Source: Rhynchospora pubera
Taxonomy: Eukaryota > Streptophyta > Magnoliopsida > Poales > Cyperaceae
Direction: 5' to 3'
DNA: 64,000 nucleotides
NCBI GenBank assembly: GCA_028095005.1
Contig: CM051463.1
Coordinates: 3,208,295-3,272,294, forward strand
Under the pieces are notes generated by a model that ran no database searches, was not told where the DNA came from, and saw only the letters and a program-made list of their open reading frames with translations. Both the position numbers and the translations under genes were made by a program. The stretch's first letter is position 1. The number at the start of each line of letters is the position of its first letter. This document shows, piece after piece, positions 49,502 to 59,678 of the stretch.

Positions 49502-51282
49502 GAATTTGTTAGAGTATGATTGATTGATTGTATTAGGTAGGAGATATAAAGATTGTATGATTGTTGGAGATTAATAACAATAGAGATTGTAGAGAGTTGG
49601 TAGGAGATGCACTATTGGAGATGGTTAGTAGTAAATTTAGAGTATTCCAAACCAAATCCAAATCTATTCTCTCCCAAACCTACTCTCTCTCTCTCTCCAG
49701 GCGCTATTCTCTTTCTAAACCTAGATCTGAACTTGTGTTCTTCCCACGCTATGCCACCGAGCTCCAACGCGCATCCGATCCTTTGCTGCTCCGCTTCTTC
49801 CTTGCTCTGTCATAGCACAACCGAGCTCCACATCTCGTCCTCCATATCTGACAAGATCACACCACCTCACGTTCTTTGACCCACCACTCGCCGCCTCCTC
49901 TCAATCACCGCACAACGCATCCAGTGGCTTGCAAATCGCTTTTGATGTCTACTCTGATGCTGATCCACTTTGCTCGTCGCTGTTCTAGAGGAACGCCACA
50001 CACTGTCATTGCTACCGGAGACACTAGCCTTATCAACCTCAGATCTTGCGTCAGTCGGGCATAGCAAGTCCTTGTCAGATCCAAAGTAAAGTTCAAGATC
50101 CGATCCGTTTTGTGAAGATCCAACCCGCTTCAGCACTCGTCTCGCTTTGTCAGAGCTGTTTCTCACCCTTCTCTGGTATGAGTATATCCATCTTAGTTGG
50201 GGTTCAATCACATTCGGTTCTGATCTTCATCACAAAACTGATGTTATTCGCTGTTATCAAATACTTCATCGGTTGGATTGAGTTGTTAGAAAACAATGAA
50301 ATTGTTGTTAGGGGCTTAACAGATTTGGATATAATGGTAGTTATGGGTACGAGTACCAAGTCAGAATAATTGATGCCTGCATCCAATACAATCATAATGT
50401 ACAATGTTCAGCAACTCTAAAGTGCAACCTAGAGCCACGAGTGCAATCTCCAAACTCCAAAGCTCCAGTACCATGCATTATTAATCTCTGTTTCCTACCT
50501 TCATTCAAATCCTCCATGAACCCTCTATCGCCGAGACCAAACAAATGTGCCAAACAAGCATTCAAACTCCTTTCTTTTTTCTTTTCTTTATGATTTTCGT
50601 TGCTCAAACGAGCAAAAAAAAAAAAAAAGTGTTGGCAAAAGCCGAAAAGAGCCAAAAGAGTTCTCAATTTTTTTTTTCTTTATGAGGACTTCCACGAGTC
50701 TCTTTACACATACTAGACAAAAAACTTTTGTGAAAGCATGTATGAGCCAAAAGAGCTCCTTCACTCTTCTTTCTTGAGCCAAAAGAGCCACTTCTTTTTC
50801 TTGAGCCAAAAGAGCTCACCTCTCTTTTTCTTGAGCCAAAAGAGCTCCTTTCTTTCTTTCTTTCTCGAGCCAAAAGAGCTCATCTTCTTCAATTGAGCCA
50901 CAAGAGCTATCAATCTTCTTCTCTTTCAATTGAGCCAAAAGAGCTCTCTTTTCTTCTCTTTTCTTTCTTCAAGGAGTACAAATGCAAGTTGGCGATTCAA
51001 TTTCGACAAGGGTTGAACTATTCGAAGATGACAAGCTCAATCGTGTGTCACTACGATGAGCTTGAGGGGGGATGTTAGAGTATGATTGATTGATTGTATT
51101 AGGTAGGAGATATAAAGATTGTATGATTGTTAGAGATTGATAACAATAGAGATTGCAGAGAGTTGGTAGGAGATGCACTATAGAAGATGGTTAGTAGTAA
51201 ACTTAGAGTAGTTTATAAATACAATGTAATTGTAATTATTTTGATCACAACTCAATACAAAAATTCCTTTTCTATCAGAATT
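49502..51282 (+). mobile_element. miniature LTR retrotransposon (TRIM-like) with incomplete left LTR
   Basis: The element is 49507-51277, flanked by GAATT at 49502-49506 and 51278-51282. The right LTR (51073-51277, 205 bp, TGTTAG...CTATCA) contains a TATAAATA box near 51213 and is preceded by a polypurine tract GAGGGGGGA. The left end repeats only the first 138 bp (49507-49644 versus 51073-51210). The promoter-bearing last 67 bp and any PBS are missing there. The interior has no retroviral-type coding capacity; it contains a CT run (about 49681-49700), a GC-richer stretch (49700-50160) and a GAGCCAAAAGAGCT array. Small size and short LTRs fit TRIM elements, mobilised in trans. Confidence 0.8.
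50740..50950 (+). repeat. GAGCCAAAAGAGCT minisatellite inside the TRIM-like element
   Basis: At least six clear copies of TTGAGCCAAAAGAGCT separated by variable CT-rich spacers, with earlier looser copies from about 50600. The unit contains AGCCAAAAGAGCT, partly self-complementary through AGCT. On the minus strand it reads as Ser-Phe-Gly-Ser-Arg repeats, the source of spurious ORFs. Confidence 0.85.
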
Positions 51283-51567
51283 AATTTTTAATCTAGATGA
51301 AAAAAAATAATTCCTACAAACTCAAATAAATTTCTTATATAATAACTTAAATCAAAACTTTATTATAAATTGGAGACCACAATAATTAAATATTTTCTAC
51401 TTCAAACGATCCAAAAACACCATATGCATCGAGACTGACAAGTGGGTCCCATATTTTGCATTTATCGTTCTATGCCCCTTGAAAATATTTTTATTTCCAG
51501 AATAAAAAAAAACCTTGCGAGTGCCGAGTGGCGACCTTTCCTACCTGTCAAGTGCAACATCTTTCTC

Positions 51568-51762
51568 TACGGCTCCGTTTGGATGGCTTCTTCCCAGAAT
51601 AAGGAATAAGGAATAACCATTTTTTACCAATAAATTTATTTCTAACCATCCAAACTCTTCACAAAAGTTACACACTTCCCAATAAATTTACCCCTTCCCA
51701 ATAAATTTCTTCCCTTCTTCCTTCTTCCTACCTTATTCTCAACGCATCCAAACGGAGCCTAC
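51568..51762. mobile_element. MITE with GGCTCCGTTTGGATG inverted termini
   Basis: The element is 51571-51759 (189 bp). Both ends read GGCTCCGTTTGGATG inward without mismatch. A 3-bp TAC flanks both sides, compatible with a PIF/Harbinger-type duplication, though the usual trinucleotide is TWA. The interior carries ATCCAAACTCTTCACAAAA and TTACACACTTCCCAAT, shared with the copies at 56537 and 56785. It lies 120 bp upstream of the HISN1 start codon, in its promoter or leader. Confidence 0.85.
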
Positions 51763-51881
51763 ATTCTACGGTAACAAAGTACGTAACAAAAGGCGGCGCG
51801 CGTGGCGAATCGAAATAAGATCACATTCACAACATATCAATATAAACTCCAAATTTTTACCTTGTTCCAATTCCAGTAAAC

Positions 51882-52916
51882 ATGGCTGCCTCGTTTGATC
51901 TGACTGGAATAATTATTCACTCTTCCACTTCTCCTCTATTTACTGGTACCCATAATACCAAGATCAAGAGGCCTTCTCCAAATGCAATTTCCACTGTCAT
52001 CGCCGGAGATGTGGCGCCGCCGGAGTCGGCGCAGGTGGAACGCAGTGTCGTCCGTCTTGGGCTTCCGAGCAAGGGTCTTATGTCCGATGAAACCCTTTAT
52101 CTCCTAAAGGTGCGCTTAATCTTCCTTCCTTCAATTGGATTGTGTTAGTGTGTTGTTGTTGACTTGTTGTTGCTTTTCTCTTTCTCACTGTGGTTTTGTT
52201 GTATTTCAGAATTCAGAGTTGCCAATTGACTGTCAGGAAGCCCAATCCAAGACAGTGCACCGCTGATATTCCACTGGTATCATTTAATTTATCGTCATAT
52301 TATCTCTTCTGTACATAACAATAGCATATTTTTCTGTAATTTTATTTGTTAGAGGTCATGAACTAATAATTGGTGATGATGGCTATCATATATGCAGCTT
52401 CCAAACCTAGAGGTTTGGTTTCAAAGGCCAAAAGACATTGTTCGAAAGTTGCAGTTATGTGATCTAGACCTTGGTATGGTAGGTTACGATACAGTCAGCG
52501 AATATGGACAGGTACATCCCTAAAGGAAATTATCATTATTAATGCAATATAACTTGCTGCTGCTGCTGATTATCATACTGGTGTGAACCAGTTTGTTTCA
52601 GCCAGTATAGGTTCTGTATTTGAAGGCTCAATTGCACGTTGATTCTTAATTTAGAACTGCTCCACATCCAGGCTTAATCTCATGGTTGGTACAATTCTGT
52701 TACCTACTGTACATATACCATATGAAATGGTTCTGTAGCTATGATTGTTATTAGTTTTTTTTTTTTTGAATAGAATGATTGTTATTAGTTACAGTCGTAA
52801 TATAAGAACTTTTTGGTCCTCTTTAAGTATATTTAATATATTCAGATAACAAAATTGTTCTAGTGTTAATTTGTCAGGGAAGTCATGATTTAATTATTGT
52901 TCATGATGCACTCGAG
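51882..52916 (+). pseudogene. HISN1: ATP phosphoribosyltransferase (HISN1), truncated after exon 4 start
   Basis: HISN1 catalyses the first step of histidine synthesis in plastids (ATP + PRPP to phosphoribosyl-ATP). Exons: 51882-52109, 52217-52276, 52398-52511, 52878-52916, all in phase, about 147 codons. Recognisable: a Ser/Thr-rich transit peptide, RLGLPSKG, SCQLTVRKPNPRQCTADIPL, EVWFQRPKDIVRKL, DLDLGMVGYDTVSEYGQ and HDLIIVHDALE. The second AG (52215-52216) is needed as acceptor of exon 2; the AG seven bases earlier breaks the frame. After HDALE the expected FGDCHLS is absent. Twenty-nine unexplained bases and then an LTR start follow. The C-terminal two thirds, including the PRPP-binding SGTTL loop, are missing. 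No stop or frameshift precedes the break, so the loss may be recent. A full copy must exist elsewhere. Confidence 0.9.
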
Positions 52917-52945
52917 CACACAAGCACACAGTTCTATAGAAATAA

Positions 52946-54135
52946 TGATAATACCCGGCTCTTGGACTTCCCAAAAACATAAAGCACGACATGATAATTA
53001 TAATTAGAGTAAATCTATTGTGAACCATGATGCATAGAGCGCTCCGTGCACCACGACCGTTTGATCGGTAATTTTGCAAATTGACAAATCTAAATTAACC
53101 AATTCAATCTATATCTTGAAATCTCATAAAAAACAAAATTTTACAATTTTTTAAAATTTTTTACTATTTTTTTCGAATTTTTTAAAACTTGCCATTTTGG
53201 CTTACAAATTAGTGTATTTATAGCAAAAAATAGCAAGCTTTAAAAAATTAGAAAAAAATAGTAAAAAAATTTCAAAAATTGTAAAATTTTGTTTGTTATG
53301 AGATTTCAATATATAGATTGGGTTAGTTAAATTAGATTTGATAATTTGTAAATCCACCATCCAAAACGGTCATGGTGCACGAAAGCTTATATGAACCATG
53401 GTTCATAATAGATTTACTCATTATAATTATATAATTTTTATAAAGGTAATAAAAAATAAAGAAAGTATGAAAACCTCGCTTATCAAACCTTAATGAGACA
53501 AGATTCGGTGAACCCTCTCAGTCGAGGGCTGGTGAACGAGCCCCTCGCGTATGACAAAAGATGGTTATAATTCAGAGACCCGCATTTGAGGATCGATGTA
53601 AATGAATGTACTGACGGCCCCCTTATAAAGATCTCTGGGGGAATGTTGGACGATGTTTAGCGATGTTTAATGCACTTCTGATAGAAATATTCTAATCAGA
53701 CGCTGTCAGAATGTAAAGAGAGAAACGGAAACGTCCTAGGTACAGATGGCCCTTACCTGTCAGAATTAGTTGCAACCGATTGAGAATGACGTCAGCGGAA
53801 GGAAAGGGTGGTCCCTACTGTTTCCCCTCTCCTAGGGCTCGTTCCTCCTTCGCGTAACCTCGCACAACCTCGCTCAATCCTCTCCTGAAGAAGAAGCCCA
53901 TGAAGGACTAGCGAACTATTGAAGGGACAATGCCCTGGTGGCAACAGTGAAGTTGTCATAGAGGATCCTGATATCATATTTGTAGTGCTATAAATAAATA
54001 CCCCTGCCTTTACGGGGGGATAGATTTTCTTTACCTGTTATTCTGCTCACTTGTATTAGGAAACTTATTAAAATCAATAAAATCCATAGTTTCTATTCTC
54101 TCTTAGCTTTAATCCTTTACTTTCTTGTTGAAACA
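52946..54135 (+). mobile_element. Ty3/gypsy-type LTR (solo or partial), interrupted by a MITE
   Basis: It begins TGATAATACCCGG, a start typical of plant gypsy LTRs, and probably ends at GTTGAAACA. It contains promoter and poly(A) landmarks in plus orientation: CTATAAATAAATACCCC near 53987 and AATAAAATCC near 54077. Subtracting the inserted MITE and its duplication, it is about 770 bp. No internal region, PBS or second LTR is present. The flanking 5-mers (AATAA and CCTTA) do not match, so this is not a clean solo LTR: one side was deleted or rearranged. Its left side abuts the broken HISN1 exon 4 and its right side the BAHD block. Confidence 0.7.
52997..53429. mobile_element. foldback MITE, MULE-type, 10-bp target duplication
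   Basis: The element is 53007-53419 (413 bp). The ends are GAGTAAATCTATTGTGAACC and, on the complement, GAGTAAATCTATTATGAACC. The arms pair almost along their full length. ATTATAATTA is repeated at both sides (52997-53006, 53420-53429). It is inserted in the gypsy-type LTR. Size, GAG ends, foldback form and interior match the element at 29627-30030. Confidence 0.88.
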
Positions 54136-54342
54136 CCTTAAGAGCTGGATTTAGGATCATTAATTTCAATACCTAACAACATATCGCCACTAACTGAGCA
54201 TATATATAGGGCTCATATATAATTCAACAAATACAATATCAAACAAAAGATTTGTTTAACATAGATCAGAAACCTGGGATACAGTTTATTTCATTTGAGA
54301 AAAAAGGTGAATTTCAAATAGGGCAACTTTTTGGGTTCTATG

Positions 54343-56031
54343 TCAAAGTTTACATTGACCGATCTGAGTTTTTCGAATGGCTTTCATTCCTGATGAACTA
54401 TTCTCATTTCCAGCATTTAACTCCTCATGTAACTTCTTCAGAAAACGATGCATCGTGGCAGAATCAATTGTTACAACCAACTCTATACCACCATTCTCTC
54501 CTGGTTCGTTACTGATGTAGATAAGTCTATTCCCATTTACCCTCCAGCGTGACACAAGTTGTGGTGAACCCCATCCAAAATCTGCATCATATAATGGCAT
54601 TCCAGAAATGCTATTCACTCGTAACTCAGATTCTGGTGCTTCTTTTCTATAAACAGACTCGTTCCCTACAATCTCTAAATAATCAATCAAGGACCTAACG
54701 TATTCATCGTTGACACTATCAACTGCAGTTTGAACAATTTCAGCAACAGCTTGAAGTGGACTGGATGTGATCTTTGATACTTTGGACTGCACAGATGCCT
54801 CCACAACTGCATTGCCGAAATGTGACTGTGGCAATTGGGGTTGGAGACGACTACGTATATTGACAAGAAATATGAGGTGCCCTGTCGTGTCAGGAGCAAG
54901 GTTTTGGGCATAACAATAGCACTTCCAAACTAGTGAAGCAACGGAACAGAAGGTTGAAATTTTGGTAACTTCCTCTCGATTGCATCTAATCTTGAGGGTG
55001 CTGACTTGCTCCTTTGAGAGTCTCAATTTGGTTGTGGTGCTGTCAGTCGGGGTGGACCTTGCACTTGCAGCATTATCTTTGTAATGTGAGTGATCAAATT
55101 TGACAATTGGTGGAGATCGGGCACGAAGTGGTGTCTGATCAAATGAGGGCGGGACGATGCTGCTCAGATCACCGCGAGTAATGCTGGCCCAAGTCCGTAT
55201 AAAGTGGAAGTTGCTGTGAGCATCTGTAATGATGTGATTGACAGCAAATCCTAGCACTACTCCGCCGCATTTTAGATATGTCGCCTGCGTGGAAATGAAT
55301 ACAGTCTTCAAGGATTTTTCCTTTAATAGTAATGGTATTGGAAATTTGGAATTTGGAAATGGTATTTAGAACGTAAAACATTAAACGTTAATTAATTCTA
55401 TCAAAATGAGTCTTGTTGCTCGAAAGTAGTCTAAATGGATAATTAATAAAGTTATATTTGAAAAATAAATTGAAATAAATTTATAGTAAAAAAGTGTCTT
55501 ATTATCCATACCTAGATCAAATTCTTTATACATATATATTATTTTGACAAAGTAAAAACCTCCAATAATTATGTTCAAAAGAAAGACAGAGAATAGGTCC
55601 AACATACTGAAATCAAGGACAAAATGTTAACCTGTATCATGAGCAGTAGGAACGGTGACCCAGCCATTTGGGTGCTAGGAATGAAGAGTTCTTCAAGCTC
55701 TTGCGACGGCAGGAAATTGATGGTGTCGATGGTGCGTTCCAACTGGGCTCTGACAAAGAAACAACCCTTGGCATTGCAGTCCAGCTCAACGCGTCCATCT
55801 GTACCGGCAATACACCGACCTGCTAGAGGGTAGAAAAGCACCAGTGCTTTGGCCAAGGAAGCCTTCAGCACCTCAATTGAGAAGAAATTGGTGGCTTTAG
55901 TTTTCTTGTAAAAGTTTACGGTGCCTGAGAATAATTCACGGTCGAACATGGTCAAGATTTGATAACCAGAGCCGTCCTTTTGGGGTCTCATCAGATGGCA
56001 CCACAAAGCATGATTCCAACACTTCAACCAT
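54343..56031 (-). pseudogene. BAHD acyltransferase (HCT-like clade), frameshifted copy
   Basis: Two exons on the minus strand, 55632-56031 and 54343-55284. BAHD enzymes transfer acyl groups from acyl-CoA to alcohols or amines in the cytosol. The catalytic HIITD (HxxxD) and structural DFGWG motifs are intact in exon 2, and HFGNAV keeps the conserved FGN. In exon 1 the frame from ATG 56031 reads MVEVLESCFVVPSDETPKGR as in the sister gene, but after WLSNLDH a single extra base (CATG where the sister has CAA) shifts it to a TGA at codon 33. Exon 1 is 400 nt against 399 in the sister. Beyond the shift the original frame is open to the end. A downstream ATG could give an N-terminally shortened protein. 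TATA box TATAAATTG at 56131-56139. A sequencing error at one base would also explain it. Confidence 0.85.
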
Positions 56032-56130
56032 CCTTTTTTCTTTTTTTTTTTGCTTTCCCTCTCAATCTCTGCCCTTTTCTGTGTATTTGTTTTTGCTTTT
56101 TTGGTGACGGAGAGAATTAAGAACTACTTG

Positions 56131-56139
56131 CAATTTATA
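56131..56139 (-). promoter_or_regulatory. TATA box of the left BAHD gene
   Basis: Minus-strand TATAAATTG, 100 bases upstream of the start codon and conserved in the duplicate at 62040-62048. Confidence 0.6.
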
Positions 56140-56159
56140 TTCACTGGAACAAATTAGGT

Positions 56160-56784
56160 ATTCTCCGGAGTTAATAACATCCCTATTAGTGCCCTATTGA
56201 AGACCAAATTTCTCAGCTAATAATGAAATAATGGTACTCAGTGTCGGATCATTAATGCGTTATGCAACACTGTTGTAACAACTTGGTTGATGTTGTTAAA
56301 TAGCTTACAAATTCATAAATGTCGACCGACTTTGGAACTTATTTTAATGTGTGCGCCCAGACGTAATCTCAGACCGAATGCTTGTCACAAAATGATTATG
56401 GAAATTGTTATCCATGTATAAATGATTATTTATCCGAAAATTTATTTCTGTGAATATATATATGTTATGACAAATTATATCTTTATATCTAATCATTGTA
56501 AAATGACTAATTCAATATTATATATATTCACCTTCTAATAGGGGCTGTTTGGATTCCCCAAGGAATTTGGAAAATTTCATCTTCCTACCATAAATTTATT
56601 ATAAACAATCCAAACTCTTCACAAAGTTACACACTTCCCAATGGACTAATGGACCTTCATTAGATGGGCCCAGGACTTGCCCCAACCTTCATTTTCATTC
56701 CGCCATTCCTCCTTTTCACATAATATCACGTGAGGCACTCCGCTTATTTTCAATTTCTTTAATCACCCCGCTGAGGATAATCAA
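56160..56784. other. spacer with a partial GTTTGGAT-type MITE
   Basis: No gene. At 56537-56640 GGGGCTGTTTGGATT is followed by AATCCAAACTCTTCACAAAG and TTACACACTTCCCAAT, a degraded relative of the 51571 and 56785 MITEs with the right terminus lost. Confidence 0.6.
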
Positions 56785-58386
56785 GGACTGTTTGGATGGG
56801 TAAGGAATAAACAAGAATAGTAAATTTCGGACGAAAATTTATTCCTAATTTATAGGCGGGTTTCACATCGAAATATTCAACCCTTTTAGGTCTTAATTTC
56901 AATTAAATGTTTGTGTTTTAGTTACATTTTAATGTAATTTAGGTTAGAAATGTGATGTTGCTATTTGTCCTTGTTTAATTTCAGGTTCAATGACGATTTG
57001 GGGCAAAATTGGGCCCTAAGCAGAGTTCAAACGGAGCAAGTCAAGATCCAAGCGACTGGAGCAAATGAACAGGGTCAAACCAGACAAGGCCCCTGTTCTG
57101 GCGACCCGCTAGGATCCTGGCGACCCCGCCAGACTTCAATAGACATGTTCAATTTGGTGACGATATTTCTGCCAGAGCGTGTTTCCTATTTTCGGAGAAA
57201 CCAGACATGATCTCCACGCATGGGAACCGTCCTTGAAGTCTATTTAATCATGTGGAAGACCACCAGAAAGGAGGGAGATTGTGGAGGAAGATTCAAAAGG
57301 AGTTAGCAGAAATCGCACCCAGCCTGTCTCCTGTCGACCCGCCAGGATTCAAGCTGAAATCGTTTTCTTTAGTTCTTTATTGTAAACTTTCTCTATTTTC
57401 TGTCTTTTGATGTTTAGTTTGTTGAAACCTGTTATCTTTATGTTTAGTACGACTTGTAGTGAGTAGTTTAGTTTAGGGGCAATTGTAGGGAACCATGACT
57501 TGGTAGATTTATGAAGTTTAATCTAGTTTTCTAATCTTTCTGAGTTGCTTTACTTTACTTAAGTTTATTTGCTGAAATTGAGAATGTGAATTGAATTGTT
57601 TGAAAGGTTTGCTCACTTGGTTTAGGCCAGACCTCGTAGATAAGCACAAAGAACCCTAATTTCAATGATGATTTGCATTCCCATACCATAGGATAGTTAG
57701 TATACCCAAAAGGTGAAAATGGAACTTAACCGAGAGGTTTATTCCCTCCTAAGATCGAGAGATTTAGGATATCCTACGGAATAGTTAAAGCAAATCCTAA
57801 AACTTAAGCCAAGGAACGAGAGTTGAAACTTAGGTTTTTAGGGAGGTTTAGAGGTTAAAACTTAGTTATACCAAATCAAGAATGAGAGTTATTATTTGGA
57901 CCAGAGTTTAAGACAAAAACCTGAACTTAGAGAACTTAGAAACTAATTAAACCGAGTTATCGTACTGTTCTGGCGACCCGCCAGGATAGTGCCTAGAAGT
58001 GGAACCCGATCAATTGACCCTAGTTTAAGTCCATAATTCGAGTTTAGATCTTTACCTTAATTTTTAGAGTAATTTAGAGATTAATTAGAGTTTGGAATTA
58101 ATTCTTTTAGTTTAAATTCAATCCTTTCAACCATTTAATCAATCTTTGACTTGTTTACTCTTAGATTAATCAAACTTAGTTACTTAAAGTCTATAGTTTA
58201 GAATAACCGTACCTGTGGATTCGACCCTCAAGCTACGCTGCAATAGATTAGATTTGAGGTTTAATTTGACTTAGGTTTCACCTCCGATCACTAATCATTC
58301 AAATTCTTCACAAAATTACACACTTTTCAATATTTTTCGCTTAGAAATAGGCTATTCCTCTTATTCCTAAGCGATCCAAACGGCCC
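56785..58386. mobile_element. GTTTGGAT-type MITE interrupted by a solo LTR
   Basis: The left part (56785-56849) starts GGACTGTTTGGATGGG with GGAATAA words. The right part (58291-58386) carries TCTTCACAAAATTACACAC and ends with the complement of GGGCCGTTTGGATCG. Removing the 1,441-bp insertion restores an element of about 160 bp with the layout of the intact 51571 copy. I see no clear target duplication at its outer edges. Confidence 0.75.
56845..58295 (+). mobile_element. solo gypsy-type LTR with CTAAT target duplication
   Basis: The insertion is 56850-58290 (1,441 bp). CTAAT repeats at 56845-56849 and 58291-58295. The right end is CGATCA and the left end TTATAGG, consistent with a TGAT...ATCA LTR whose second base has mutated. 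The body reads like plant gypsy (Tat/Athila-type) LTRs, with a late CCTGTGGATTCGACCC motif. The sequence CTGGCGACCCGCCAGGA recurs in variants near 57098, 57120, 57340 and 57970. No internal region remains. Confidence 0.7.
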
Positions 58387-59486
58387 ACATGATTCTAAAA
58401 TTCGAAGTATAATAAATCAAAGGCACGTTCATCTTAGTCCAGTTGATATGTAATGGCATAAATTCGTTATTTCATTCACAATGGCATATCTTGAATTTTC
58501 GAATTTTACAATGGTATATTTAAAAGGGTTAAATGGTCATCTCAATTGTCCAATAGCATAAAACTAATTTTTATTGTTTTGTGATGTCATAAAAATAATT
58601 TGTCGTTTAGTGATGGTTTTTCTCTAATTTCAAATTTTTTCAGTGGCATATATCTAAATCATCCTAAATTGATCCGAATTGTTCAACATTTTTTGTATAT
58701 AGAAAATTTGTAGGCTATTTTTTTTAAAATTATTTTTACTTTATATTTATATAAATTTTAGTTTAATAAAATGTTGCTATTTTATATACAAGCCCTCACT
58801 AATGAAATATCGGATATTATTCCATCATGTAGGAGATCCAAAAAAAAAAAAAAAAAATTCCAATTCATTGTTGGCGTCTTTTAAGGGCTTGCTCCAGAAA
58901 TTAGTAGTGAAGGAGTATGAGTGAGAAGGTTAACTGACCAAACCTTCTCAAGACAGCTGCTCCAAAAACATAAAAATTTAAGGGTGAATCAAGAAAAATG
59001 GAGAGGAATGAAGGTGAACCCTTTCAAAAAATATGAAAAAAAGTGCAAGCTGGTTTACTCCCAAATTTGAGTTTATCCCTCTTCTCTTCTATTTCCATTC
59101 TTTTCTTTTCATTTTCTGTTTGAATTCTGCAGCAAAGGCTAAAAGTTATCCAGTTTGTATATGTCGCTCACACTAGTCACACCTTTAGTATAAGCTACTG
59201 TTGTCGGACTTTATAACGGTGATGTTTGACAGGTTATTTTGAAAGAGAAGGATTATATTGAAGTCAAATAAAAATAATTAGCGAACACATTTCCAGCCGC
59301 ATATAATCAGCCATGGTCATTGGTCAACCAGGCACCGATTAATGCACCCTATGAGAGCTACATCAATGTTATCCATATTTGAGTTTACTTTTTAAGTATA
59401 AGATTGATGACCAGAGAACAGCTATACATATATTTCTTAACACGGTCGAAATGCACAAATAATTGAGCGGATCAGAGAAGTCTAAG
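58387..59486. other. AT-rich spacer between BAHD copies
   Basis: No gene or clear repeat apart from a poly(A)-like run near 58840-58857. Confidence 0.6.
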
Positions 59487-59678
59487 CACAGTTTAAGAGC
59501 TAGATTTAGGGTTATCAATTTCAATACCGAACAACATATCGCAACTAACTGAGCACATATATATATGGTTCATATATAATTCAACAAATACAATATCAAA
59601 CAAAAGATTTGTTTAACATAGATCAAAAACCTGGGATACAGTTTATTTCATTTGACAGAGAACCTTTTAGGTTCTCTG

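Noticed and set aside
52201..52216. First AG (52208-52209) as HISN1 exon 2 acceptor, implying a frameshift
   Set aside because: Using the second AG seven bases downstream restores K-S-C-Q-L in frame with the family, so no mutation is needed there.
54252..54515. Plus-strand frames MFNIDQKPG... at 54252 and 59609
   Set aside because: They are antisense shadows of the conserved C-terminal BAHD exons; the duplication explains their similarity.
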